Shown one piece after another: positions 8,818-16,608 of a stretch of DNA of 64,000 nucleotides. The notes under the pieces were generated by a model. That model searched no databases. It was not told the origin of the DNA and saw nothing but the letters and a program-made list of their open reading frames with translations. Position 1 is the first letter of the stretch, and every line of letters starts with the position of its first letter. Made by a program: the position numbers and the translations under genes. The stretch is from the NCBI GenBank assembly GCA_041675885.1, contig JBAYSY010000004.1, forward strand, positions 1 to 64,000, written 5' to 3'. Source of the DNA: JBAYSY01 sp041675885. GTDB taxonomy: Bacteria > Pseudomonadota > Alphaproteobacteria > Rhodobacterales > Rhodobacteraceae.

Positions 8818-8948
8818 GGGCAGCGGCCGACCGCCCGGACGGGCGGCCGCTCCTGCAACGTCGTGGCACGCTCTGAGCGGGGGGTGTTCGGCACCATAAA
8901 CTGCCAACCACCACCGTAGCAGCGGCCACCCGCAGCCGGCCGCTGCCC
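8818..8948 (-). repeat. 131-bp inverted-end intergenic element, copy B
   Basis: Read on the minus strand this copy runs from the (slightly diverged) left end GGGCAGCGGCCGGCTGC to the right end GCGGTCGGCCGCTGCCC. It is exactly 131 bp, like copy A, with the invariant GGCAGTTTATGGTGCC core. Flanking GCAACACA and GGCTGTTCCGGGCA are shared. It separates the desulfurase-selD pair from the selenium-type ABC transporter operon. Confidence 0.85.
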
Positions 8949-8978
8949 TGTGTTGCGGTCCGGTCTCGGGCTCCCATC

Positions 8979-10535
8979 TCAACACTCCCGCCCCGGCGTG
9001 GCCTTGGCGGCGAGTGACTCGATCCCCAGCGCGGCGCGCATCCGGCGGGAGATCATGTCGATGGCCACCGTCGCCAGCATGGTGACCAGCAGCAGCACGA
9101 TGGCCCGGTCCACCCGGATCTCCTGTATCGCCGTGCCGACATAGAACCCCAGCGTCATGATCCCCAGCAGCCCGACGATGGCGGATTCGCGGACGATGAT
9201 CTCCCAGCGGTAGAAACACAGCGCGAGGAAGGAGCCGTAGATCCGCGGCAAAAGCTCGTAAGCGTAGAGGTTCAGCCCGCGCGGCGCGTCGTGGCGCAGG
9301 CCCTCGTGGATGCCCTCGGACTGGCGGCCCAGCAGATGCGCGATGATGGCCCCGTTGTGCAGGCCGAGCGCGATGACGGCGGGCAGCATCGACGGGCCGA
9401 AGACCTGTAGCAGGATATAGGCCAGCATGTATTCCGGGGTCGAACGGCCCACCACCAGCCCGATATGGCCGAAGAAGGCGCCGAACCGGCCGACCAGCGG
9501 CCGCACGATCAGCGGAAAGCCCACCAGCGCCACCAGCCCGGCCAGCACCAGCGCGATCTGGGCGACGATCATGGTCGCGGTCAGCCCCGGCAGCGCCTGA
9601 TTGACCAGCAGGTTGTAAAGCCACGACCCGAAGCGATCCCATGTCGCCGCGTCGGACAGATCGCCGTTGCGCAAGGGTGCGGGCACGATGTCGCTGGTCA
9701 GGAACCGGATCAGCGCGCCCGGGGCCATGGGTGGTGTGTGCAGCGCGGCGAGGAAACCTGCCGAGCCGACCACATACAAGGGCGCCAAGGGCCAGCGCAT
9801 CCACAGCCGGATGGTGGCGATCATCACGTAATAGACGATCAGCACCGCCGCGACCGCGCCATGCATGCCCATCTTGAAGAAGGTGTCCAGCTGGAACCCC
9901 AGCGTCGGCAGGCCGACGAAACCCAGAACCGCGCTCGACCGCAGGCCGCATTCCAGCCGGTAAAGCACGTAGATGCCGATCTCGCGCAGCGCCAGCGGCA
10001 GGCGGGCGAAGAAATGCACCGAGACGAAATCCGCCCCCGGCGGCAGCACGGCGGCGGGGCGGGGGTCGGCCTCGTCGAGGTATTCCGAGAACACCTTGGC
10101 GAAGATGCCGGCATAGGGAATGGCGATCGCCAGAACCCCGGTGGTCGCCGACAGGCCGGTGACCTGCAACAGCAGGATCGCCCAGAACAGTTCGTGGATC
10201 GAGCGGATGGCGATGCAGAACAGCCGGATCGGCCCGAAACGATAAAGCGGTGCCAGCAGGAAGCCCGAGACCGCCCCCGCCGCCACGCCGCAGACCGCGA
10301 AGGCCACGGTCAGCACCGCCGCATGGCTCAGGCTGCCCAGCGCCGAGAAATCCGGCGACAGCAGCCCGGCGCCCATCCGGCCAAGCTCGGCCCATGGGTC
10401 GTGCCCGGCCAGCCGGAAGTCGGCCACCGGCAGAAGCGCGATCGCCAGCGCGACGAAGGCGGCCGCGGTGCCGACCCGGCCTAGCCGCAGCCCCTTGGGA
10501 TCGGCCCGCTTGGGGTCAGTGGCGGTATAGGACAT
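8979..10535 (-). CDS. Fused two-domain ABC permease, PhnE-like, probable selenium oxyanion importer
   Basis: The 518-residue membrane protein contains two consecutive PhnE-type permease units in one chain: one at about residues 60-270 and a second at about 290-500. Cytoplasmic loops resembling the EAA contact loop occur in each half, the second around EGIHEGLRHDAPRGLNLYAYELLPRIYG. A single polypeptide supplying both permease halves differs from the usual separate subunit that dimerises. I chose the ATG at 10535 (MSYTATDPKRADPK), which overlaps the ATPase stop by 20 nt; upstream extensions in the same frame are only shadow of the ATPase gene. Substrate is inferred from the binding protein and selD context. 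Confidence 0.82.
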   Translation of the reverse strand: MSYTATDPKRADPKGLRLGRVGTAAAFVALAIALLPVADFRLAGHDPWAELGRMGAGLLSPDFSALGSLSHAAVLTVAFAVCGVAAGAVSGFLLAPLYRFGPIRLFCIAIRSIHELFWAILLLQVTGLSATTGVLAIAIPYAGIFAKVFSEYLDEADPRPAAVLPPGADFVSVHFFARLPLALREIGIYVLYRLECGLRSSAVLGFVGLPTLGFQLDTFFKMGMHGAVAAVLIVYYVMIATIRLWMRWPLAPLYVVGSAGFLAALHTPPMAPGALIRFLTSDIVPAPLRNGDLSDAATWDRFGSWLYNLLVNQALPGLTATMIVAQIALVLAGLVALVGFPLIVRPLVGRFGAFFGHIGLVVGRSTPEYMLAYILLQVFGPSMLPAVIALGLHNGAIIAHLLGRQSEGIHEGLRHDAPRGLNLYAYELLPRIYGSFLALCFYRWEIIVRESAIVGLLGIMTLGFYVGTAIQEIRVDRAIVLLLVTMLATVAIDMISRRMRAALGIESLAAKATPGREC

Positions 10536-11196
10536 GAAGTTCCTCGTCCGTGACCGCATCCGCCGGACGGTCGAAGACGATCCGCCCGCCCTTGATGCCC
10601 CCGCCCTTGATGCCGACGATCCGCGTGGCGACCGAGCGCGCCAGATCGACATCGTGCAGCGCGAGCAGCAGCGTGGGGAAGCGCGCCGCGATCCCGGCCA
10701 CCAGCGCCGCGGCCTGACGTTCATCGACCGACGAGACCGGCTCGTCGGCGATCAGCACATGCCCGCCGCGATGGATGGCGCGGGCCAGCGCGGTGCGTTG
10801 CTTCTGCCCGCCCGAGAGCGATTCCACCGGTTTGCGCTCCAGCCCTTCCAGCCCGACGACCGACAGCACCTCGCCCACCCGGCGGCGCTGTGACGGGAAG
10901 GGCCGGACCAGGTTGGCAAGGTTGTAAAGCGCGCCGCGTTCATCGAGCCGCCCCATATAGACGTTGTGGAACACGGAAAGCTGCGGCACCAGCCCGTGTT
11001 CCTGCGGCACCAGCGCGATGCCCGCGCCGGTGCCGCCCTCGTTCATCCGCCGCCATGCCGCGTTCAGCAGCGTGCTTTTCCCCGCGCCGGAACGGCCGAG
11101 CAGCACCACCCGCTCGCCCGGTTCCAGCGCGAAATCGACATCGGCAAGCACCGTGGTGCGACCGTAGGAAAAGGTCTCGCCCGCGAAACGCAGCAT
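10516..11196 (-). CDS. ABC transporter ATPase, PhnC-like, probable selenium oxyanion importer
   Basis: A 226-residue ATP-binding subunit with Walker A GRSGAGKST near residue 34, signature LSGGQKQR near 128, Walker B HVLIADEP near 145 and H-loop ALHDVD near 180. It energises the adjacent binding-protein/permease pair. It is shorter than typical PhnC (about 250-260). A small DNA duplication gives GIKGGGIKGG near the C-terminus. It sits 11 nt after the binding-protein gene and overlaps the permease start, so the three genes form one operon. Confidence 0.87.
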   Translation of the reverse strand: MLRFAGETFSYGRTTVLADVDFALEPGERVVLLGRSGAGKSTLLNAAWRRMNEGGTGAGIALVPQEHGLVPQLSVFHNVYMGRLDERGALYNLANLVRPFPSQRRRVGEVLSVVGLEGLERKPVESLSGGQKQRTALARAIHRGGHVLIADEPVSSVDERQAAALVAGIAARFPTLLLALHDVDLARSVATRIVGIKGGGIKGGRIVFDRPADAVTDEELHVLYRH

Positions 11197-11207
11197 CGCC
11201 CGCCCCG

Positions 11208-12077
11208 TCAGTCGAGGATGCCGAGCGCGCGGCCGGTATCGAGGATGGGACCGTAGTCGTCGTTGGTGGCCTCGACGAAGGCGGCGCGCGGGAAGGAGGC
11301 CAGCAGGTCCGGGTCGTCCATGCCGATCAGCGCCGCCTTGACCCGTTCGGTAAAGCCCTCGCCCCAGCGGGCGTCGGCGTCGCCCCGGATCGTCCAGTTG
11401 TAATCGGGATAGGGCGGCGTCTGCCAGATCACCCGCGTGGTCTCCACCTCGGGCGCGCCCTCGGCCTCGGCGGTGTCGTAGACCGTGTAGTTGAGCGCGC
11501 CGATCTGGAAGGCGCCGGTCGAGACCAGCCGCAGTGTCTGGCCGTGGTCGCCCGAAAAACCCACCTGCGAGAAGAATTCGTCCGGCGCCTGGCCCGTATT
11601 CTCGCGGATGTAGAATTCGGGGAACAGCCGCCCCGAGGTCGAGGTCTGGGCGCCGAAGGTGAAGCTCATCCCCTCGGCCCCGGCGGGGAAGTCGTCCGAG
11701 CGTTCCAGCCCGGTGCTGTCATGGGCGATGAAATAGGAGATGAAGTTCATGTCCTCGTCGCCCTGCGCCAGCGCCTGCGATCCGGGCACGGCCAGCCGCG
11801 CCTGCACGCCGGAAAGCCCGCCGAACCACGCCAGCTGGATCTGGTCGTTGCGGAAGGCGACCACCGAGGCGGCGTAGTCCTTGACCGGCACGTATTGCAC
11901 CGGCACCCCCAGTTCCTCCTGAAGGTAGGCGGCGACATTGCCGAACCGTTCCATCAGCCGGGTCTCGTCGTCGTCGGGGATGGCCGAGAAATAAAGCGTG
12001 GGTGTCTGGGCGCCCGCCGCCGCGATGCCGAGCACAAGGCCGACCGCAGCGACCGCGCCGCCAAAAAGGCGATGCAT
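11208..12077 (-). CDS. Periplasmic binding protein, PhnD superfamily, putative selenate/selenite type
   Basis: The 289-residue protein has a cleavable signal peptide (MHRLFGGAVAAVGLVLGIAAAGAQ) and a PhnD-like fold. The segments FSAIPDDDETRL, YVPVKDYAASVVAFRND, LAWFGGLSGVQARL, STSGRLFPEF, GFSGDHGQT and VIWQTPPYPDYNW resemble the PhnD branch annotated as putative selenate-binding proteins found near selD more than they resemble true phosphonate binders (recalled family knowledge). Start: ATG 12077 after GGGAGAAACGAC. Alternative: a phosphonate or phosphite transporter, which the decayed phnW/phnY remnants about 1 kb away would fit; I favour selenium at about two to one. Confidence 0.85.
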   Translation of the reverse strand: MHRLFGGAVAAVGLVLGIAAAGAQTPTLYFSAIPDDDETRLMERFGNVAAYLQEELGVPVQYVPVKDYAASVVAFRNDQIQLAWFGGLSGVQARLAVPGSQALAQGDEDMNFISYFIAHDSTGLERSDDFPAGAEGMSFTFGAQTSTSGRLFPEFYIRENTGQAPDEFFSQVGFSGDHGQTLRLVSTGAFQIGALNYTVYDTAEAEGAPEVETTRVIWQTPPYPDYNWTIRGDADARWGEGFTERVKAALIGMDDPDLLASFPRAAFVEATNDDYGPILDTGRALGILD

Positions 12078-12394
12078 GTCGTTTCTCCCGTTGGGGTTTG
12101 ATCTGGCCCGGACCCATGCCATCCGCCGGGGCGGCACCGCCGCCCGCCCGCCGCCGCGGCCCGCCACGCAGGGGGACGCATCCGCATCCCGATGTTGCGC
12201 GCTTTGCTGCCGAGGCCCGGCCGTCAGGAGCGCACACGGCGCATCGGCCGGACGATCAGGGTCCGAAAACGACGGTAGCAGCGCCCCGGCGCAAGTCAAG
12301 CGGGCATCCGCCGCCGTTGCGGCAGGCCGCCGTTTTCCCGCCCGCGCCGGTGTGATATCCTGTTCGGGTGATTCCGTTTCCGGGGGCCCTTGTC
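12078..12394. other. Divergent intergenic region with promoter candidate
   Basis: This 317-bp stretch holds promoters for the leftward ABC operon and the rightward small membrane protein gene. For the ABC operon the best match is TTGACT at 12299-12294, 16-nt spacer, TACCGT at 12277-12272 on the minus strand, which would leave a leader of about 190 nt. The -10 is weak. No RNA gene was recognised. Confidence 0.4.
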
Positions 12395-12745
12395 GTGTGG
12401 AAATCCTTGCCAAAACTCGTGCGTCTCTACATCACCCATGTCGCCATCGGCTTCGGCATCGCCGTGGCCTTCGTGGCGATGCTGCTTGTGGCCGATGTGG
12501 CCGGGCTGCGGCATCTGGTGCTTGAGACCCGCGGCGGCTGGATCGGCGGGGTAATGATCCTGATCTCAAGCTGGGTGGTCTTCGCCGGGGTGCAGTTCGC
12601 CATCGCGGTGATGCGGCTTGCCGAAAAGCCCGGGGCCCCGAAGGGCGGCAACCGCGCGCCATCGCGCTGGTGGGGCGCGCGGCCGGTCGCGGTGCCGACC
12701 GCTGCGCGCGGGCCGAAGCAGGTGTCCGGCCGGATCGGGCGCTGA
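12395..12745 (+). CDS. Small membrane protein of unknown function
   Basis: A 116-residue protein with two clear hydrophobic segments (about residues 12-35, VAIGFGIAVAFVAMLLVADVAGL, and 45-70, WIGGVMILISSWVVFAGVQFAIAV), then a basic, glycine/proline-rich tail. I do not recognise a named family; similar short proteins are common in Rhodobacterales. The start is taken as GTG 12395 (VWKSLPKLVRLY), 8 nt after a GGGGG stretch; an in-frame GTG at 12368 has no ribosome binding site. It is divergent from the ABC operon and followed by a decayed region. Confidence 0.6.
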   Translation: MWKSLPKLVRLYITHVAIGFGIAVAFVAMLLVADVAGLRHLVLETRGGWIGGVMILISSWVVFAGVQFAIAVMRLAEKPGAPKGGNRAPSRWWGARPVAVPTAARGPKQVSGRIGR

Positions 12746-13158
12746 AAGCGGGGCGCCGGGCGCTAGGGGGCGGAAAAGGCGCGGGAACCGCCGGAACCGT
12801 GGAGGCTGTGATTTCCCGAGAGCCTGACGAATCAGGTGGGCGCCAGATACCGGGACCACGGTCCCGGCAGAGCCAGCTCCCTCGGACTTGCTTATCGGCC
12901 ACTGGAAAAGGGCCTCGCACGAGAGGGGCAGAACCCGCCGGACAGAGGTAAGGCGGATGCGCGGGCCGCACAAGGGGGAGGGCCGGAAAGAAGCGCCGGA
13001 ATATCGGCTGGCCGGGCAGGGGGCCGTCTGCCCCCTCTTGGTCGGCTGCGCCGCCCAATTCACCCCCCGAGGATATTTCCTTCAAGGCGAAAGAATATTG
13101 AAGACGTCCCTTCTTCTGCCCTTCCCGGGGGTCCGGGTCGGGCCGTCGCAGGGCCGTC
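12746..13158. other. Intergenic stretch with strong secondary structure, no gene recognised
   Basis: Between 12786 and 12950 several hairpins follow one another: AGGCT/AGCCT, CCTGA-cgaa-TCAGG, CCGGGACC-ac-GGTCCCGG, and a GGCC/GGCC loop nested inside a CCCTCG/CGAGAGGG stem. I could not fit it to RNase P, SRP, tmRNA, 6S or a common riboswitch. Further right (13063-13093) is a diverged copy of the GGATATTT...CAAG intergenic repeat. Confidence 0.4.
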
Positions 13159-13470
13159 TTACGGCCATGGCAGCGAGAACGTCTTGACGTTGGTATGGGC
13201 TTTCATGGCCTCGATGACGCCTTCCTTGGTGCCGTTGCCGCTGTCCTTGATGCCGCCGAAGGGGGACATCTCGATCCGGTAGCCGGGGACTTCCCAGATG
13301 TTGACGGTGCCGACCTTCAGCCCCTTGATGTAGTGCTGCATCCGGCGGAAGTCGTTGGTGCAGACCCCGGACGATGGGGATCACCGGGCCGAAGGTCTCC
13401 TCCATCACCAGTTCCGAGCCGTGCGGCACCCGGTCCACCACGATGGGGGGCAGGAGCGCGCCCTGCCGTC
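13159..13470 (-). pseudogene. phnY: Remnant of phosphonoacetaldehyde dehydrogenase (PhnY), C-terminal part
   Basis: Two pieces of an aldehyde dehydrogenase C-terminus are readable in different frames: VVDRVPHGSELVMEETFGPVIPIV (about 13385-13455), then VCTNDFRRMQHYIKGLKVG, continuing VGTVNIWEVPGYRIEMSPF and GGIKDSGNGTKEGVIEAMK to a stop at 13159. Between them the expected GLSSG region is deleted and the frame shifts. No N-terminal or catalytic part exists upstream, so this is a dead fragment. The closest family by pattern is the phosphonoacetaldehyde dehydrogenase of 2-aminoethylphosphonate breakdown. Confidence 0.75.
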
Positions 13471-13489
13471 CGGGATGGTGGACCGGGCG

Positions 13490-13745
13490 CCGCGGCCCGT
13501 GACGCCGCCCTCGGCCCGGTGCGCCTTCAGCGCCTCGATGAAGGCGGCGACGACATGGGTGGGCGGGGTGAAGCGCCACTGGCCGGTCTTCTCCATCGCC
13601 GCCCATTGCGCGTGGACGTCGAGGCTGAGCGAATGGCCGACCCCCTTCGCCGCCTCCAGCGCGGTCTTGCGGGCGATGACGAAGCCGAAGCCCGGCACTC
13701 CCTCCGGGCGGATGCGGCGAGTCGCATCGTGGCCGGGCCACGGTT
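13490..13745 (-). pseudogene. phnW: Remnant of 2-aminoethylphosphonate:pyruvate transaminase (PhnW)
   Basis: Readable amino acids GVPGFGFVIARKTALEAAKG, SLSLDVHAQWAAMEKT and GQWRFTPPTHVVAAFIEAL match the middle-to-late part of PhnW-type class V aminotransferases. The frame then runs directly into out-of-frame PhnY sequence. The PLP-lysine region and both ends are missing. Together with the PhnY piece it is the remains of a phnW-phnY catabolic operon, joined by deletions. Confidence 0.72.
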
Positions 13746-13831
13746 CCGGGCGCAGATTGGACCGGGGCGAGATATCCGTAAAATCGTTATTTTCTATCAA
13801 TGCATCGCTTGCATCCATGCTTTTGCTCCGA

Positions 13832-13863
13832 CTTCATCTTGCCGAAAATACTCCCGCCGGAGG
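13832..13863 (-). repeat. GAGTATTTnnnCAAGATGAAG intergenic repeat, copy
   Basis: Plus strand reads CTTCATCTTGCCGAAAATACTCCCGCCGGAGG split over these bases. Read in reverse it is the same unit as at 33247-33280 and, in part, 25593-25614. It lies in the decayed region between the phnW remnant and the IS scar. Confidence 0.7.
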
Positions 13864-13930
13864 GTGAGCGGCGTCTCGGAAACGTGCCAGTGGCACGTTT
13901 CAGCCGCGAACGGGTGCCCCGTGGGCGCCC

Positions 13931-14004
13931 CGGATCGCGCGCGTCAGCGCGGCGCCCGGCCCAACGCCTTGTCGCGCGCGCAAGCGCGCCACAAGGGGGC
14001 GGGA
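13931..14004 (-). repeat. Second copy of the CCCTTGTGGCGCGC hairpin repeat (diverged)
   Basis: In reverse orientation this stretch matches 37703-37777, including GCGCGCCACAAGGGGGCGGG at 13984-14003. Here the left arm has diverged (CGCCTTGTCGCGCGC), so the hairpin is imperfect. Confidence 0.65.
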
Positions 14005-14031
14005 GCCCCTTGGCCCCGCCACGGGCCCGGT

Positions 14032-14318
14032 TCACCACCGCCGCCAGCGCCCCATGACCTCGGTGATGTCGTCGAGGCTCAGCCGCGCCACGCGGCGCGG
14101 CACGAGGATGATCTCCTCCTGCTCGGGCGAGGTCGAGGCGCCGAGATTGTGGCGCGCATGGCTGCGGTCCGTCTGGCTGGCCCGTCCGCGCCAGCGCCGG
14201 ATCGTCGTCTGCGACACCCCCAACTCGCGGGCCGGTTCCGCCACCGGCTTCCCGCTCGCCTGGATATAAGCCCGCGTCCGCGGGGGCCCGTCGCATTCGC
14301 ATGAAGACGACGTTCCAT
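14032..14318 (-). pseudogene. IS481-type transposase fragment (N-terminal)
   Basis: After an ATG at 14318 (MERRLHANAT) the frame shifts near ATGPP. It continues as PRTRAYIQAS, then ELGVSQTTIRRWRGR, QTDRSHARHNLG and LSLDDITEVMGRW before a premature stop. This is the helix-turn-helix N-terminus of IS481-family transposases; the DDE catalytic domain is absent. A TGT...-type end may lie near 14393 on the minus strand. It is the scar of a mobile element next to the decayed phn genes. Confidence 0.65.
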
Positions 14319-14412
14319 CAGATCACTCCAAGCTGCCGCAGCAACACCATGCCACGAACAACCCCGACCGAAGAAAGTCAATCTGACGGAACAAAACACG
14401 CAGGGCGGTGCA

Positions 14413-14431
14413 GGGTGCGCTTCAGCGCACC
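14413..14431. repeat. Single GGGTGCGCTTCAGCGCACC palindrome
   Basis: Identical over 19 bases to the copy at 1131-1149. It lies between the IS scar and the end of gcrA. Confidence 0.75.
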
Positions 14432-14474
14432 ATCCCCGGCCCGGCATCACGCAACGGCCGCTGCCCAGCGACGC

Positions 14475-15059
14475 TCAGCGGCGGCGGTCGCGCCGGGCGC
14501 TCATCGGTTGGAAGGCGACGCCGACATGGGCCTCGCAATAGGGCTTGCCCGGCTGGGCGGGCAGGCCGCAGAACCAGAATTCCTCGGTCGCCGGATCGCC
14601 GATCGGCCATTTGCAGGTGCGTTCGGTCAGTTCCATCAGCGAGAGCTTGCGGGCGCGTTTCTCGACCTCGCGCACCGAGGCCAGCGCCTCGGGGCTGATC
14701 TCGTTCGCGGCGGGCTGGGGCGGCAGCGGCTGGCCCGCGGGCACCACCAGCTTGCGCAACACCGGCTGGGGGGCCGGGGGGGCGGGCGCGGGGTCGGGCT
14801 GCGCGTCGGATTGTGCGGGGGGCTGGCCGCAGGGGGCGGCTTCGGCGGGCGCGGCTTCGGCGGGCCGGGGCGGGGCCTCGGCCTGCGGCTCCTCGCGCGG
14901 GGCGGCGGCCGGAGCGCGGTTCGACAGGCCGAGCCGGTGCACCTTGCCGATCACCGCATTGCGGGTGACGCCGCCGAGTTCCTTGGCGATCTGACTCGCG
15001 CTCTGGCCCTCGGCCCACATTTTCTTGAGCGTCTCGACGCGCTCATCGGTCCAGGACAT
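14475..15059 (-). CDS. gcrA: GcrA cell-cycle regulator
   Basis: A 194-residue GcrA homologue. The N-terminus MSWTDERVETLKKMWAEGQS followed by ASQIAKELGGVTRNAVIGKVHRLGLS is the GcrA DNA-binding domain, which in Caulobacter acts with sigma70 at methylated promoters (established there). A long Pro/Ala-rich linker (about residues 50-110) leads to the C-terminal domain with RTCKWPIGDP, EEFWFCG, PYCEAH, the sigma-interacting part. Start: ATG 15059; a longer frame upstream is not conserved. It is monocistronic between decayed sequence and a divergent permease gene. Confidence 0.93.
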   Translation of the reverse strand: MSWTDERVETLKKMWAEGQSASQIAKELGGVTRNAVIGKVHRLGLSNRAPAAAPREEPQAEAPPRPAEAAPAEAAPCGQPPAQSDAQPDPAPAPPAPQPVLRKLVVPAGQPLPPQPAANEISPEALASVREVEKRARKLSLMELTERTCKWPIGDPATEEFWFCGLPAQPGKPYCEAHVGVAFQPMSARRDRRR

Positions 15060-15379
15060 CGGTGGCCTCCGGCTCTGGCGGACGGATCGGGCGATACGTC
15101 CGGCCCCGGCGGCGGTCCGGGGCGGGGGTAGGGATTTCCGGCGGATTGTAGCCGGGACGGGACCAGATACAAGGCGGCGGGCGCGGATGCAAGCGGCGTG
15201 GACGTCGCGGTTCCGTCGGAAAGGGGGCGGAAGAGCCGGGCGGGGGCACGGTTTTGCCCGGAACAAGGTGTGAAACAGTCCGGCGGCCGACCGCCCGGGG
15301 GCATAACCCCCCGCCGCCCCCTGTCGCCCGAGGCGCCGCCGGGGTAGAAGGGCGCAAGCGTCCAGCCCCGGGGGAGTCC

Positions 15380-16246
15380 ATGACCAACGCCATCCGACCC
15401 GATATCCCGCCCGCGATGCCCCCCTCTGCGATGCCCCCCGACGGCCATGGGCAGGACAGCCACGGGCAGCGCCGTTTCGGGCGGATCAACCGGCTTGGGC
15501 TGCTGACGCTGATCGAGCGCGAGGTGCTGCGGTTCCTCGTGGTCTGGACCCAGACCCTGCTGGCGCCCCTGGTGACGGCGGCGCTGTTCCTTGCGGTCTT
15601 CGCGCTGGCGATCGGCCCGGCACGGGGCGATGTGCGGGGGGTGCCGTTCCTCGACTTTCTCGCGCCCGGCATCCTGATGATGACGGTGATCCAGAACGCC
15701 TTTGCCAATACCTCGTCGTCGCTGCTCATCTCCAAGGTGCAGGGAAATATCGTCGATACGTTGATGCCGCCCCTGTCGCCCGCCGAACTGATGGTCGGCT
15801 ATCTGGTCGGCGCGCTGGCGCGCGGGCTGGCAATCGGCGGGCTGGTGGTGGCGGGGTTGTGGCTGGGCCTCCGGATCGTGCCGGTCTCGCCGGGGTGGAC
15901 GCTGGCCTTCATCGTGCTGGGGGCGCTGATGCTGGGGGCGGCGGGGATCGTCGCGGGGATCTGGGCCGGGCGCTTCGACCAGATGGCGGCGCTGACGAAT
16001 TTCGTGGTGGTGCCGCTTTCGTTCCTGTCGGGCACCTTCTATTCGGTGGACAGCCTGCCGCAAGCGCTGCAACTGGTCACCCGGTTCAACCCGGTGTTCT
16101 ACCTGATCGACGGGGTGCGCCATGGCATGACCGGGGTGTCGGACGCCCTGCCGCTGCACGGGCTGCTGATCTGCATCGCCACGGTGATGGCGCTGGCCGG
16201 GCTGGGCTGGCACTGGTTCCGCCGGGGCTACCGGCTGAAACCGTAG
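15380..16246 (+). CDS. ABC-2 type transporter permease
   Basis: A 288-residue integral membrane protein with six hydrophobic segments after a 45-residue proline-rich N-terminus. Segments include LLAPLVTAALFLAVFALAIG, FLDFLAPGILMMTVIQNAFA and a C-terminal YRLKP end. The NodJ/YadH-type motif GTFYSVDSLPQALQ-x-VTRFNP is clear. Its partner ATPase is not adjacent in the window, which is unusual for this family, so it may be encoded elsewhere. Start: ATG 15380 after GGGGGAG. Substrate unknown. It converges on the NMT1-type ABC operon across repeat copy C. Confidence 0.85.
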   Translation: MTNAIRPDIPPAMPPSAMPPDGHGQDSHGQRRFGRINRLGLLTLIEREVLRFLVVWTQTLLAPLVTAALFLAVFALAIGPARGDVRGVPFLDFLAPGILMMTVIQNAFANTSSSLLISKVQGNIVDTLMPPLSPAELMVGYLVGALARGLAIGGLVVAGLWLGLRIVPVSPGWTLAFIVLGALMLGAAGIVAGIWAGRFDQMAALTNFVVVPLSFLSGTFYSVDSLPQALQLVTRFNPVFYLIDGVRHGMTGVSDALPLHGLLICIATVMALAGLGWHWFRRGYRLKP

Positions 16247-16608
16247 AGGGGTTCCGGGCAAGGTGGACATCGCTTTTCGGGTTCGCAAAGGCGGTGTCTG
16301 CAAACCGTGTCGGGAGGTTGGGCAGTCAGGAGCGCAACTTTTGCCCGAAACGCCAGCCCGGAACAGCCGCGTCAGCGGCCCGGGCAGCGGCCGACCGCCC
16401 GGACGGGCGGCCGCTATTGCAACGTATCAACATGCACATACGTCGGGGTATTCGGCACCATAAACTGCCAGACCACTAGCGTTGCAGCGGCCCCCCGCGG
16501 TCGGCCGCTGCCCTCTGTTGTGCAACACATTTGCCTCGGGAAGCTATACTGCCAACACGCAAGACAGACACTGCCAAACACGAAAGCCCCCCGCCCCCGC
16601 CCGCCGGT
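16247..16608. other. Convergent intergenic spacer with repeat copy C
   Basis: This 362-bp spacer lies between two converging transcripts. It contains the 132-bp element (16382-16513) with its conserved flanks, plus a further TTCCGGGCAAGG fragment at about 16252. No terminator with a T-run and no gene were seen. Confidence 0.65.
16382..16513 (-). repeat. 132-bp inverted-end intergenic element, copy C
   Basis: Read on the minus strand it has both 17-bp ends intact and the invariant GGCAGTTTATGGTGCC core. Its middle hairpin is CGTAT-(10 nt)-ATACG. Left flank GCACAACAGA and right flank GCGGCTGTTCCGGGC match the other copies. Confidence 0.85.

Noticed and set aside
11208..12077. Firm assignment as phosphonate-binding PhnD
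   Set aside because: Motifs FSAIPD, WFGGLSGVQAR and GFSGDH fit the putative selenium branch better; true PhnD has a different N-terminal region. Left open in part because of nearby phn remnants.
12786..12950. 6S RNA, cobalamin riboswitch or RNase P RNA
   Set aside because: GCCACTG and several hairpins suggested these at first, but the B12 box, the P RNA core and the 6S long-rod pairing are not present. Kept only as unassigned structure.
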